Part shown: piece by piece, positions 47,357 to 56,422 of the stretch
How the letters are laid out: each line of letters opens with the position of its first letter
Numbering within the stretch: the first letter of the stretch is position 1
NCBI RefSeq assembly: GCF_000238395.3
Contig: NZ_CP011025.1
Span: 2,232,001 to 2,296,000, forward strand
Source: Pseudoalteromonas arctica A 37-1-2
GTDB lineage: Bacteria; Pseudomonadota; Gammaproteobacteria; Enterobacterales; Alteromonadaceae
Direction: 5' to 3'
Length of the DNA stretch: 64,000 bases
Notes under the pieces: generated by a model
The model's input: only the letters and a program-made list of their open reading frames with translations
Told to the model about the DNA's origin: nothing
Databases searched by the model: none
Position numbers and translations under genes: made by a program

Positions 47357-49129
47357 TCAAAAGCGCCAACTTTGTTTGTAAGGATAAACATCGGGTAGAT
47401 AACCATTGTGTACTTGTTGCTGACAACTCTGCCAAAACGTCGCTAAAAACAAGTTACTGTGCTCATTATTAAAATAATTAAACGCAATCTCGTTGGCGCT
47501 AAAAAACACCTTAAATTGGCTCGGAAATATATCGTTTTCAGCTATATCAAAATACGAGTTACTACTTAGCTCTTCAAGTGCATTTTGGGTTTGTGGCACC
47601 TCTCTAAAGTTGCAATCGGTTAGTGGGCAAATTTCGTCAAAGTCGTAAAACACCACTCGCCCCCATCGCGTTACGCCAAAGTTTTTCATTAGCATGTCGC
47701 CCGGAAATATATTAGCACCGGCTAATTCTTTAATTGCTTTACCGTAATCATGCATAACTCTCTCTAAGGTTTTGTTATCGCATTGGGTAATATATAAATT
47801 AAGCGGGGTCATTTTACGCTCAACATAAACGTGCTTTAAAATAAGTGCCTTGCCAGATATAACCATGCTGCTACCAATTTGGCTTTTCATCTGCTCAAGC
47901 AGCTCGTCGCTAAAACGGCTTAAATCAAACGCTAAATATCTAAATTCGTGTGTGTCTACCAAACGACCAACCCTATCGGCTTGTTTTACAAAGTTATACT
48001 TTTCTTTCACTTGTGCTTTGGTGGCTGTTTTTGGCGCACTAAATTTGTCTTTAATTACTTTATAAACGTAATCTAGCCCTTCAATAGTAAATACCAGCAT
48101 TACCATACCTGGCGTCCCTGGTGCTGTAACATACTTAAAGTTGGCTGGACTATTTTTAGTCGTATCAACCTTGTGTCGATAAAACTCAGTTTTGGCGTGC
48201 TTTATAAAACCAATGGCGTTAAATAACTCAAAGCGTTGTTTGTGTGGCATTAACACACTTAAGTAATCTACATAACGTGCGGGCTTATCGGTATCAACCA
48301 TAAAATAGGTGCGTGCAAAACCAAATAATAAACTTAATTGATCGGCGCCCATCATTACAGCATCAAGCTTTAGTCCCTCATCGGTATTTAAAATAGCGAT
48401 AGCAAAAGGCATATTGTCGCCATTTTTAGCAATGCAGCGCCCAATTAAATAACAGGCTTTGTTTCTAAAAAATAATGAGTTGGCGTATTCAATATACCCA
48501 TCGTTTAAATTTATAAGTTCGTACACCTGTTTGCATTGCTGCTTAGCGCCTTGCATTAACGTACTTTGTAATGTGGCTACATCGCGTTCTAAATGACTAA
48601 ACGGCACTCTAAATACTTGATTAGTGATAAGCGTTTTAACGGCGTTATTAAACCCATTATGTAGCGATACCCTGCTCACTAAGCTTTCATAAGAGCGTGG
48701 CTCACTACGATACTTTGCTTTTAATACAAACAAATGCACAGTACGAATTTTTTTATCGTCCCAAATTGCGCCAAACGTTGAGTTAAAAAAGGTATGCGCA
48801 ATAGGTTTATTTTCGTGATTTTGTACCATATCGCCATAAATATTTTTAGCTAACTGCCACGTTTGCGGGCAAGTAAGTTCAGCATAAGCAATAACTCTCA
48901 CGGCTTCACTCACATTTTTTACTTCGCGCTCATACACTTGTAAACGTTCACGCATAGCACTTTGTACACTGTGATACTGTCGTTGCTCAAACCGGCTTTG
49001 TGCACCCAGTGTAATATTTAAAAATTGCGAAAACATCGCCTCAAATCCAGCAAAAACAGATCGTGCAAGCTTACTGGATACAACGTGTTGTAGCGCATTA
49101 TTAGATTGATTTGTTAGCTTATTTTGCAT
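47357..49129 (-). CDS. aceK: Isocitrate dehydrogenase kinase/phosphatase
   Basis: Bifunctional enzyme that phosphorylates isocitrate dehydrogenase at its active-site serine to direct carbon into the glyoxylate shunt, and reverses this. 590 aa with APGTPGMVMLVF (ATP loop), ELAGANIFPGDMLMKNFGV and VVFYDFDEICPLTDCNFR. aceA and aceB are not adjacent. The probable target gene icd lies 3.8 kb away. Confidence 0.96.
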   Translation of the reverse strand: MQNKLTNQSNNALQHVVSSKLARSVFAGFEAMFSQFLNITLGAQSRFEQRQYHSVQSAMRERLQVYEREVKNVSEAVRVIAYAELTCPQTWQLAKNIYGDMVQNHENKPIAHTFFNSTFGAIWDDKKIRTVHLFVLKAKYRSEPRSYESLVSRVSLHNGFNNAVKTLITNQVFRVPFSHLERDVATLQSTLMQGAKQQCKQVYELINLNDGYIEYANSLFFRNKACYLIGRCIAKNGDNMPFAIAILNTDEGLKLDAVMMGADQLSLLFGFARTYFMVDTDKPARYVDYLSVLMPHKQRFELFNAIGFIKHAKTEFYRHKVDTTKNSPANFKYVTAPGTPGMVMLVFTIEGLDYVYKVIKDKFSAPKTATKAQVKEKYNFVKQADRVGRLVDTHEFRYLAFDLSRFSDELLEQMKSQIGSSMVISGKALILKHVYVERKMTPLNLYITQCDNKTLERVMHDYGKAIKELAGANIFPGDMLMKNFGVTRWGRVVFYDFDEICPLTDCNFREVPQTQNALEELSSNSYFDIAENDIFPSQFKVFFSANEIAFNYFNNEHSNLFLATFWQSCQQQVHNGYLPDVYPYKQSWRF

Positions 49130-49246
49130 AAATACAGCACTTATATTGATGCCAGTTATGGCGGTTATTTTTTATTAATGGTTTACACCTTAGCAAGCAG
49201 GCTTTAATTTAGATAATTAATAAAGCATATAAATAGCATTGATCTA

Positions 49247-50194
49247 ATGAATATAAGAAATGTCGATCTTAACCTTCTCGTTTACTTAAATGTGTTAATA
49301 GATGAAAAAAGTGTGTCAAAAGCTGCAAATAAACTTGCTCTTACGCAACCGGCTATGAGTAACGCATTAAAACGTTTGCGCGATTTATTTGACGACCCGC
49401 TACTTGTGCGTGCCGCAGGCTCTATGACACCAACGGCAAAGGCACTTGCATTAAAGCCTGAAGTTGAGGCCCTATTAAAAATGGCTGAAGCTATTACGCA
49501 GCCTAGTGAGCAGTTTAACCCTGCAACTGCTGAAGTTACGTTTAGAATAATGGCAAACGACTATATAGAGTCGACCTTAATAGCCCCTTTTATAACGGCG
49601 CAGCTTAGTAAAAACCCCGGTATTAATTTTGATGTATTGAGCCCAAGCGACGTAAACCTACAAGATATGGAAAAAGGCACTATAGATTTAGCTATAAACC
49701 GCTTTAACGGTCTCCCTCGCTCGTTTCATCAGGCCAGTGTTTGGCGCGATAACTACTGTTGTTTAACGCATCCTAAAAATACATTTTTACAACATTCAGG
49801 GTTAGACGACTACTTACAAAAAGAACATATTTGGGTAAACCGTGCAGGCTGGGGACCTGAGGCCGCTGTTACTAATAAATCAGGTAAGCAAAAATTAGGC
49901 TGGGTAGACGAAGCCCTTTGGCAACTAGAACAAACCCGTAAAATACGTGTTTTTACTCGCCACTACATGGTCGCAAGCCTGCTTTGCCAATCAGAGCAAC
50001 TTATTGCCACCCTACCGCGCAGGCAGGCTAAATTGTTAACCTCTCATACTGATTTAGTAATCAGCCCTGTACCATTTCAAATAGTGCCTATTGAGGTAAA
50101 AATGATATGGAGCCCGCTACTACACCACGCGCCTGCACACCAATGGTTAAGGCGTGAATTATTAGCGTTTGCTAAAACGATTGCAGATAGGTAA
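49247..50194 (+). CDS. LysR-family transcriptional regulator
   Basis: Encodes 315 residues: N-terminal winged HTH (MNIRNVDLNLLVYLNVLIDEKSVSKAANKLALTQPAMSNALKRLR) of the NodD/LeuO-like branch and a C-terminal effector domain. Divergent from aceK with a 117-bp shared promoter region, so control of aceK is possible. Effector unknown. Confidence 0.9.
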   Translation: MNIRNVDLNLLVYLNVLIDEKSVSKAANKLALTQPAMSNALKRLRDLFDDPLLVRAAGSMTPTAKALALKPEVEALLKMAEAITQPSEQFNPATAEVTFRIMANDYIESTLIAPFITAQLSKNPGINFDVLSPSDVNLQDMEKGTIDLAINRFNGLPRSFHQASVWRDNYCCLTHPKNTFLQHSGLDDYLQKEHIWVNRAGWGPEAAVTNKSGKQKLGWVDEALWQLEQTRKIRVFTRHYMVASLLCQSEQLIATLPRRQAKLLTSHTDLVISPVPFQIVPIEVKMIWSPLLHHAPAHQWLRRELLAFAKTIADR

Positions 50195-50464
50195 TTAAGA
50201 GCAAACCTTTGATTAGTACTCAAGAGCCTAATGCGAGTGCCTGTGCTATGTACTGAATCATCTTATTTTGAGCTAATAGCTTGGTTAGCATTTTAAATAC
50301 ATTGAGTTAAAAACTACCTAATGAAAAAGCTAGAACTCAAATACAGTGTTCGCTGAAGAATTGAATCAAAATAGGTACTGCGTTATTCTTAATTAGTAAT
50401 ATAAAGTCAATAACTTTAGATACTCGTTATCAATAACCTAAGACATATTAAAAAATGGAATTTT

Positions 50465-50833
50465 ATGTACCAATACCTATATTTGAAGTGTTCACTTATA
50501 ATGAGCAAGGTCACCAAAATTAGCTTTCTTCCTTTCTCTAAAGTTGAAACTGATAATTTAAAAACCCTCTTATTTACTGCACGATTTTTTGTTTATATAG
50601 CTCTTGCATACTTTTTGAATGGGTTAGGTACTTTTTTATATGATGTTCATGAAGTTGTTAATTTATACAACTTTGAACAAACTTGGAGCATAATATTTAC
50701 AAATATTCATCAGACTCTACTGTTGAAAAAATTATTATGGGAGATGTTATTTAGCGCTGCTATATTAGCGACTGGAGGTATATTGGCTGCAATAGTTTCA
50801 TTCGAGTTTAAATATGAAAGTAAAAGTGACTAA
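50465..50833 (+). CDS. Small membrane protein of unknown function
   Basis: Encodes 122 residues with two or three hydrophobic segments (TARFFVYIALAYFLNGLGTFLY and FSAAILATGGILAAIVSF). Not recognised. GGAA four bases before the ATG at 50465; MSKVTK at 50501 is an alternative start. Begins a patch of small unrelated genes between the LysR gene and icd that looks accessory. Confidence 0.5.
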   Translation: MYQYLYLKCSLIMSKVTKISFLPFSKVETDNLKTLLFTARFFVYIALAYFLNGLGTFLYDVHEVVNLYNFEQTWSIIFTNIHQTLLLKKLLWEMLFSAAILATGGILAAIVSFEFKYESKSD

Positions 50834-50920
50834 CCTCAAGTCTTTGCTACATTAAAATAAACTTAATCGGATTATAAAAATACCATTAAATAACAACAAT
50901 TTAAAAACCTTGCTATGTAA

Positions 50921-51370
50921 GTGTTATTTAAGAGCCTTTTAAGGAAGATTATTATAAATATTGATTACTCTGCTTATTCACTTAGTGAATTAAACGAAGC
51001 AATTGAAAGTATTGACTCACATAAATATCCAGAGAACTACAAACGCCTTAAAGATGAATTAGCTAAACCAAGTCGTACTGAGCCAAAAGCTGCGCAACGA
51101 ATAGTTATAGCTAAAAAGAACACTAAGAAAACAAGTAAAGCGCTCCTGTGTATTGTTCTAGGTTTGTTTATTCTTTTGCGCAGCTATTTTAATTACGAAA
51201 GTGGTGTCATTTATAAGAGATACAATGAGCCGGCAGTGGCATCTTTAGAAAATAACCCAAAAAAGTTTTATTTATTTCTTTTTTTCACAATTAGTGCCGG
51301 AGGTTTTATTACGGCATATGGTATTCATGCTTTATTTTCTAAAAAAGAAGACAATGATAAACAAACTTAA
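50921..51370 (+). CDS. Membrane protein with YPENYK motif, function unknown
   Basis: Up to 149 residues from a GTG at 50921. AAGGAAG at about 50940 suggests that translation may begin later, near the ATT/ATA codons before NIDYSAYS. The N-terminal soluble part SLSELNEAIESIDSHKYPENYKRLKDEL resembles motifs in several uncharacterised membrane proteins. Two helices follow (ALLCIVLGLFILLRSYF and FYLFLFFTISAGGFITAYGI). Overlaps the next gene by 17 bp. Confidence 0.5.
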   Translation: MLFKSLLRKIIINIDYSAYSLSELNEAIESIDSHKYPENYKRLKDELAKPSRTEPKAAQRIVIAKKNTKKTSKALLCIVLGLFILLRSYFNYESGVIYKRYNEPAVASLENNPKKFYLFLFFTISAGGFITAYGIHALFSKKEDNDKQT

Positions 51371-51803
51371 TAATAAGAATAACGATACTGCAAATAAAAT
51401 TTTTGCTGTCTTTCAAAAATCCTATGCTATTGAGGCTAAACTGATCGGCGCGCATAACTTCCCTCCTTTAACACGTAATACTGAAGATATTAAAAAATCA
51501 GAAACAACCTTTTATGGCTACAGCGAAAATGAATGTTTAGTAGCTGTTATTGAAGTAGATACAAACAACGAGTGTTTAGATATTTGTAGTTTAACCGTTG
51601 ATCCTAGCTATTTTAAAAAAGGTATCGCAAGTAAGCTAATAAATTATGTTCTAGCAATCGGTGATTTATCTCATGCAAGAGTTGAGACTGCAGTTGCTAA
51701 TACTCCTGCAATAAATTTATATAAAAAGCATGGTTTCGTGGAATTCAAAAGATGGACTCCTTCACATGGTATTGAAAAACTGGCTATGTTGGTCGTAATT
51801 TAA
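51354..51803 (+). CDS. GNAT-family N-acetyltransferase
   Basis: Encodes 149 residues from the ATG at 51354, within the end of the previous gene; earlier in-frame methionines are less likely. The acetyl-CoA-binding region is LDICSLTVDPSYFKKGIASKLINYVL, followed by ETAVANTPAINLYKKHGFVEF, a textbook GNAT C-terminus. Substrate unknown. Confidence 0.85.
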   Translation: MINKLNNKNNDTANKIFAVFQKSYAIEAKLIGAHNFPPLTRNTEDIKKSETTFYGYSENECLVAVIEVDTNNECLDICSLTVDPSYFKKGIASKLINYVLAIGDLSHARVETAVANTPAINLYKKHGFVEFKRWTPSHGIEKLAMLVVI

Positions 51804-51832
51804 ATCAGTATTTCAAAATAGGTAATTTATAA

Positions 51833-52039
51833 ATGGATAGTGCATCAATAATTGCGTGGAGTGTTTTGTTTGGCGGCATAGGTATTGGCTACCTTACTTA
51901 CGGGCGAAGAAAAAAAGCCGTAGTGCCACTTTGTATTGGTTTGTCATTATTGGTTTTTCCGTACTTTATGACCAGTGTTAGCATGCTGTTGATTGTAGGC
52001 GGTATTTTAGTGGCTATTCCCTACTTCATTAAAATTTAA
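51833..52039 (+). CDS. Small two-helix membrane protein
   Basis: Encodes 68 residues: IIAWSVLFGGIGIGYLTYG, a basic RRKKAVVP loop, then a long second helical region. Not recognised beyond its membrane character. No strong ribosome site. A hexanucleotide tandem repeat starts 7 bp after its stop. Confidence 0.55.
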   Translation: MDSASIIAWSVLFGGIGIGYLTYGRRKKAVVPLCIGLSLLVFPYFMTSVSMLLIVGGILVAIPYFIKI

Positions 52040-52045
52040 CATTAC

Positions 52046-52093
52046 TATTGTTATTGCTATTGCTATTGCTATTGCTATTGCTATTGCTATTGT
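52046..52093 (+). repeat. Tandem hexanucleotide repeat (TATTGC)n
   Basis: Six perfect TATTGC units at 52052-52087 with a TATTGT unit on each side, 48 bp in all, just after the stop of the small membrane gene. Such tracts vary in length by slipped-strand replication. Confidence 0.95.
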
Positions 52094-52122
52094 GACGGCT
52101 AAATAAAATACACGCGAAAAAT

Positions 52123-52170
52123 AAAAAAGCGCCACGGTATTCAACTTTGGGAAAATACCGTGGCGCTTTT
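52123..52170. terminator. Strong bidirectional terminator
   Basis: AAAAGCGCCACGGTATT / AATACCGTGGCGCTTTT, a 17-bp perfect stem with a 12-nt loop, flanked by A and T runs. Ends the accessory gene patch. Confidence 0.9.
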
Positions 52171-52493
52171 GGAAATCGTCGATATAGGAATCTACCTACA
52201 GTGTATTATTAGCAAGCTTAGTACCAACTTCATAAAATAATTAAAATTCAATGAAAACAATTAACTAAGATTCCTTCTTTATTCCTCAACTCCTCCCCTT
52301 GTTCCAGTTTTGTGCACACTTTCCCCGCATTGCACCAAATTAATTAGTATTATTTAGATATGTTTTCTATTTTTTATTTAGTTTTTAAACTTACTATTGA
52401 TAAAATCAATATCAGTTATTGAAAACAACAATTTTATTAATAATACACTTAGCGCTAGAGTGAAGTTAAGCCAACAAACTAAGAGTAATTATT
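52171..52493 (+). other. 323-bp intergenic region before the cysteine-rich gene
   Basis: No coding frame or recognisable RNA. AT-rich toward the end, presumably holding the promoter of the gene at 52494. Nothing else seen. Confidence 0.5.
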
Positions 52494-52925
52494 ATGACAA
52501 CAGCTTCTTTCACACGCCAAGACGGATTATTCATCGATGCTAACTTACATCAGTTCATTGAAGAGCAGTTATGCACTAAAGCTAACACCACTGAAACTTA
52601 CCAAGCGTTAGCTACTTTAGTTGATGAGTTTGGTTGCAAATGCCGTAAAACAAAGCACCAACCAGATGATGTATTAGAAGTTGATACATTATTAAACGCA
52701 TACCAACTTAAAAATCATCCACTTTGCCATGTTGATGCACAAACTACGGAAGCCGTTTTAGACGAATATTGCTGCCAGGTTCCTGCAATTATTGTTGTTG
52801 CGTTAATGGATACGCTTAGTGGTACGCAGTGCGATGAACCCCAAGCACATGAGATTTACCATCGTGCAGCGCAGTTAACCAACCGCCCTTGTATGCACAG
52901 AGTAAAAACTGCCTCAGCAGCTTAA
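52494..52925 (+). CDS. Cysteine-rich soluble protein of unknown function
   Basis: Encodes 143 residues with eight cysteines (27, 48, 50, 78, 93, 94, 113, 133) including GCKC and YCCQ, several histidines, and no signal peptide. In the reducing cytoplasm such a set suggests metal or Fe-S binding, but no known motif is complete. AAGAG precedes the ATG. Family not recognised. Confidence 0.6.
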   Translation: MTTASFTRQDGLFIDANLHQFIEEQLCTKANTTETYQALATLVDEFGCKCRKTKHQPDDVLEVDTLLNAYQLKNHPLCHVDAQTTEAVLDEYCCQVPAIIVVALMDTLSGTQCDEPQAHEIYHRAAQLTNRPCMHRVKTASAA

Positions 52926-52937
52926 TAATGAATGTAT

Positions 52938-54206
52938 TTAAAAGTGCTCGATAACCTTCTTTGCAAAGCTAGTACAAGTTAAGGTTATCGAGTTATGAAT
53001 ACTTGAGTTATCGCTCTGCTCTTGCGCTAAATCAAAGGTTACTTCACCGCTTTTAAATGTTTGCTCTAACGCATTTTCTATGAGTAATGCGGCCTCGTCC
53101 CATCCCATAAATTTAAGCATTAATACCGCACTTAAAATACTGCTACTTGGGTTTGCTTTATTTTGCCCTGCTATACGTTCAAACGTGCCGTGTGTAGGCT
53201 CAAAAAATGCGACCTCGTTATTTAAATTTGCAGCGGGCATTATGCCAACACCACCAACTTGTGCACTGAGCATATCCGCTAAAAAGTCACCATTTTGGTT
53301 AGTAGTCACCACTACATCAAATTGCTCTGGATGCATTAAACATTGCTGCAGCATGTTGTCGGCTATGACTTCTTTAATAATTAAGGGCGCTTGGTGTGCT
53401 CGCTCTATTTGCAACCAACGCCCATTTTCATGTGCGGTGGCATTAAACTCGTTTTGTGCAAGTGCAAACCCCCAACGCTTAAATGCACCATCGGTAAATT
53501 TAAGTACATTACCTTTGTGTACTAGCGTTAATGATTCACTATCGTTTTTAAGTGCATAGTTAATTGCAAAGCGCATTAGTCGCTCAGAGCCTTCTTTAGA
53601 TATATTTTTAATACCAATTCCGCACTCTTGTGAAAACCTTAGGCGGGTTACGCCCATTTCCTCACATAAAAAATCGAGCATTTTTTCGCTCTCTACACTG
53701 CCTGCTTGCCACTCAATACCTGAGTACACGTCTTCGCTACTATCACGAAGCACTGTTATGTTTGTTAAAAAAGGGTTTTTTAAAGGAGAAGGTAGTGCAC
53801 TAAATCCTTTTATAGTGCGCATATTTACAAACAAATCCATTTCTTGCCTGAGTGCAACATTAAGAGATCGAAAGCCACCACCTAGTGGTGTGGTTAGCGG
53901 CCCTTTTATGGCAATTTTACAGGCACGTACCGCGTTAATTGTTTCTTGTGGAAACCAATCACCGTCATACAGCTTTGCGGCCTGCTTTCCATTATAAACC
54001 TGCATCCAATGAATTTTCCGTGCGCTTTTATAACAATGCTCAATTGCACTATCAACAACATGGCGCATTACCGGCATAACATCTAGCCCCACGCCATCGC
54101 CATCAATAAAAGCAATGATAGGTTCTAACGGTATTTGCCAGTGTCCTTGTGCATCAATAGTGATATTTTGGCCGTGCTCAGGAACTTGAATATGCTGATA
54201 CGTCAT
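52938..54206 (-). CDS. icd: Isocitrate dehydrogenase (E. coli Icd type) with altered cofactor pocket
   Basis: Homodimeric isocitrate dehydrogenase, TCA cycle, 422 aa. Substrate residues are kept: S114 and R120 (RSLNVALRQ), R130, R154, Y161 and K231, and metal aspartates D283, D307 and D311. S114 is the AceK phosphorylation site. The NADP-binding residues of E. coli Icd are not kept: K344 is R, Y345 is I, V351 is A (HGTFERIAGQNKANP), Y391 is F and R395 is Q. I345 and A351 are found in NAD-using enzymes. So cofactor preference may be NAD or mixed. Confidence 0.9.
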   Translation of the reverse strand: MTYQHIQVPEHGQNITIDAQGHWQIPLEPIIAFIDGDGVGLDVMPVMRHVVDSAIEHCYKSARKIHWMQVYNGKQAAKLYDGDWFPQETINAVRACKIAIKGPLTTPLGGGFRSLNVALRQEMDLFVNMRTIKGFSALPSPLKNPFLTNITVLRDSSEDVYSGIEWQAGSVESEKMLDFLCEEMGVTRLRFSQECGIGIKNISKEGSERLMRFAINYALKNDSESLTLVHKGNVLKFTDGAFKRWGFALAQNEFNATAHENGRWLQIERAHQAPLIIKEVIADNMLQQCLMHPEQFDVVVTTNQNGDFLADMLSAQVGGVGIMPAANLNNEVAFFEPTHGTFERIAGQNKANPSSSILSAVLMLKFMGWDEAALLIENALEQTFKSGEVTFDLAQEQSDNSSIHNSITLTCTSFAKKVIEHF

Positions 54207-54393
54207 GGCTAAACCTAACTTAAAATAACGATTAATTGATTAAACCATGCTTAGCTAGGAGTGTCTGTATTTGTACTTTTATAGTTACTATCATTTTAAA
54301 AAATAAAGAATTAGGCGTGATTATTTATCCATTTAGTTGGTCTTGTATATTAGAATTTTCGTACCAATTATTAAATTACAGTGGAGCATTTTA

Positions 54394-55197
54394 ATGAAAT
54401 TCTTTTTTGTACTGCTACTATTAATCAGCTCTTTTAACGCATTAGCCGTTGAAGTAGTCATACATAACCTTAGCTCGCTCTCAAGTAATGCTCAAAATAC
54501 GGTGTCTATATGGGTTAATCAAAGTGTTGAAAAAACACAAAATACACTGGGACCTTTAAAACAAACCACATTGCCTATTTATTTAAAACCGCAATACTTT
54601 GCTTTTGAGCCTGTACCTTGGGCTACAGTTAAGCGCAATAACCCCGATGGGCTTGAACTACATATAGATCGCTATGCCAGTTTAAATGCATTCACTAAAG
54701 ATTGGACGCTATACCATGAACTTTCGCATTTATATTTGCCGCTACTTCCCTACTCAGGTTTTTGGCTTAGCGAGGGTTTTGCCAGTTATATGCAAAACGT
54801 AATAATGCGTGACAGCGGTATAATTACCCAGCCGCAATTTGTACAACGTTTAAATGCAGGATTTGATCGTGCCCGCCTGCAAACTAAAACTAAAACACAG
54901 CCACTTAATAAGCTCTCTGCCGATATGTGGAAACAACGAGCCCAGCAACGTGTTTATTGGACAGGTGCGGCTTTTTTTGCACAGGCCGATTTGAAGCTAC
55001 AAAAACAAGGTTTATCTGTCGCGGGTATAATAAAACAGTATCAAGTATGCTGTAGACCCGCTCGTTCTAGTGCTAAAACCTTTATAAAAGAGTTAGATAA
55101 GCTATCCGGTAGTAGCGTTTTTACAACGCTGTATGCAAAATATAATACCCGCACCGATTTTCCTGATATTAGTAAAGAGCAGCTAAACACGCTTTAA
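54394..55197 (+). CDS. Secreted zinc metallopeptidase (gluzincin)
   Basis: Encodes 267 residues from the ATG at 54394 (GGAG eight bases upstream). Signal peptide to about residue 18 (FNALA). Zinc site HELSH at 108-112 and third ligand E127 in LSEGFASYM, the HExxH-x14-E layout of gluzincins, as in M1/M61-like peptidases. Probably periplasmic or secreted. Its stop overlaps that of the convergent hydrolase by 4 bp. Confidence 0.82.
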   Translation: MKFFFVLLLLISSFNALAVEVVIHNLSSLSSNAQNTVSIWVNQSVEKTQNTLGPLKQTTLPIYLKPQYFAFEPVPWATVKRNNPDGLELHIDRYASLNAFTKDWTLYHELSHLYLPLLPYSGFWLSEGFASYMQNVIMRDSGIITQPQFVQRLNAGFDRARLQTKTKTQPLNKLSADMWKQRAQQRVYWTGAAFFAQADLKLQKQGLSVAGIIKQYQVCCRPARSSAKTFIKELDKLSGSSVFTTLYAKYNTRTDFPDISKEQLNTL

Positions 55198-55745
55198 CGG
55201 CTGCTCTGTTTTATATAGTTACTATATTCAACAAGCCCTTGCGCGTTAAAATTGGTTGAGTACTCGTTCATAAAACCATGCAAAAAATTGGTTTTATAGC
55301 ACTTAACATTCGCTTTGGTGCTTAAAGCTTTAATAACTTCATCAACATTAAAGTGACTCTCACTTGCTGGAAATATGAACTCACAGGGTACTTTTGCGCT
55401 TAAATTTAAATTATGTCTAATTTGCGACGGATAAAAGCCAATTAACTTTTTAAGGTGTGTATTGCCTGTTAATAACTGTGCCCGCCATGCTGCACTTGCC
55501 CCTGCACTAAAAGCAATACACGTCGTTGGCAATTTTAAACTCTCAAAGCATTTTTGAAGTTTGTCGGTGTATTTATCATGGCCACACTGCTGTATAAAAT
55601 TGTTGTAACTATCTTGTTCACTTTCAATAGCTTGAAACTTGTTATTGTAAGGGTCAACAATCACTAAATTTGAACTAATTGCCTGTGATAACTTCCTTAA
55701 AGCAGGGGTTAAACCATAAATATCACTCACTATTAGGTAATTCAT
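55194..55745 (-). CDS. Small alpha/beta hydrolase (dienelactone-hydrolase-like)
   Basis: Encodes 183 residues from the ATG at 55745 with AAGGA upstream (MNYLIVSDIYGLTPAL); the 29-codon in-frame extension is rejected. Likely nucleophile S80 (AFSAGASAAW), histidine H156 (LHGFMN) and an acid near residues 129-135. Cytoplasmic. Substrate unknown. Confidence 0.75.
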   Translation of the reverse strand: MNYLIVSDIYGLTPALRKLSQAISSNLVIVDPYNNKFQAIESEQDSYNNFIQQCGHDKYTDKLQKCFESLKLPTTCIAFSAGASAAWRAQLLTGNTHLKKLIGFYPSQIRHNLNLSAKVPCEFIFPASESHFNVDEVIKALSTKANVKCYKTNFLHGFMNEYSTNFNAQGLVEYSNYIKQSSR

Positions 55746-56115
55746 ACTTATCCTTTGGTAACTAAAAATGGGCTTTGTAAGCAGTTGATAAGATTTATTA
55801 TAAATATTTTTACAAAAATAGCTTGCACACAATTTATATATAAGTTACCTTCCCTCTCTGGTTTAAAGAAACCGCCGCGGTTAACCATTTACCCTGATCC
55901 AGTAAGCCCCGCAAAACGTATATTTGAAAGCTAAGTTATTGTACGGCGAGAACCCCTTGAATAATACCGAGATGATTTTTTACTATCATCGCAAAAGTGT
56001 CATAAAGATCGTCAACACTGTAATGAAGCTAAACACAACATCGTTAATTTATTAACTGCAATTTGCTATAAAAATATAGCGCAGAATAAATAACAAGAAT
56101 AAAGTGAGTTTTATT
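55746..56115 (+). other. 370-bp intergenic region upstream of a small gene
   Basis: No supported gene. GTGTCATAAAG (55997) and CTGTAATGAAG (56019) stand 22 bp apart, faintly like Pho-box half-sites. The last 100 bp are AT-rich and presumably hold the promoter of the 55-codon gene. Confidence 0.4.
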
Positions 56116-56283
56116 ATGTCTTATAAATATAATGGGTCTATGATCCAAATCGCACATCCAGTGCAATCAATTTCAGTAAACAAACATCGTGTAATCTTTA
56201 GTGATACACAAGGTTTAAAAAATGCATTGTTTCAAAAAGCGAGTGATGCACGCCAGTTTGTTAAGTGGCTAAAAGCTAACTAA
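56116..56283 (+). CDS. 55-residue small protein of unknown function
   Basis: Intact reading frame of 55 codons with N-terminus MSYKYNGSMIQIAHPVQSIS and ending RQFVKWLKAN. A ribosome-site-like GTGAG precedes the ATG, and a strong terminator follows 54 bp after the stop. The protein is small, basic and soluble, without signal peptide. Clean promoter-terminator framing supports a real gene. Family not recognised. Confidence 0.65.
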   Translation: MSYKYNGSMIQIAHPVQSISVNKHRVIFSDTQGLKNALFQKASDARQFVKWLKAN

Positions 56284-56336
56284 GCAACACATAACTTTAA
56301 TTGCCCTTTTATTATTGCAATTATTGATAAGATATT

Positions 56337-56361
56337 ATGCCAGCCTCGTTGCTGGCATTTT
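56337..56361 (+). terminator. Rho-independent terminator of the small gene
   Basis: ATGCCAGC / GCTGGCAT, an 8-bp stem with CTCGTT loop, followed by TTTTACTTTTT. Confidence 0.85.
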
Positions 56362-56422
56362 ACTTTTTAGCTCTTTATTGGTTACAATAGTTTTACAATA
56401 ATAATTACTGGCAGCTGTTGTA

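Noticed and set aside
52046-52093. Tandem repeat as a CRISPR array
   Set aside because: The units are six bases, contiguous and without spacers; no cas genes are present.
53080-53559. Long plus-strand open frame inside icd
   Set aside because: It lies wholly within a clearly coding icd on the other strand and encodes no recognisable domain.
55997-56029. Pho-box-like pair upstream of the 55-codon gene
   Set aside because: Only two weak units 22 bp apart, and the middle unit does not fit; no phosphate genes nearby.
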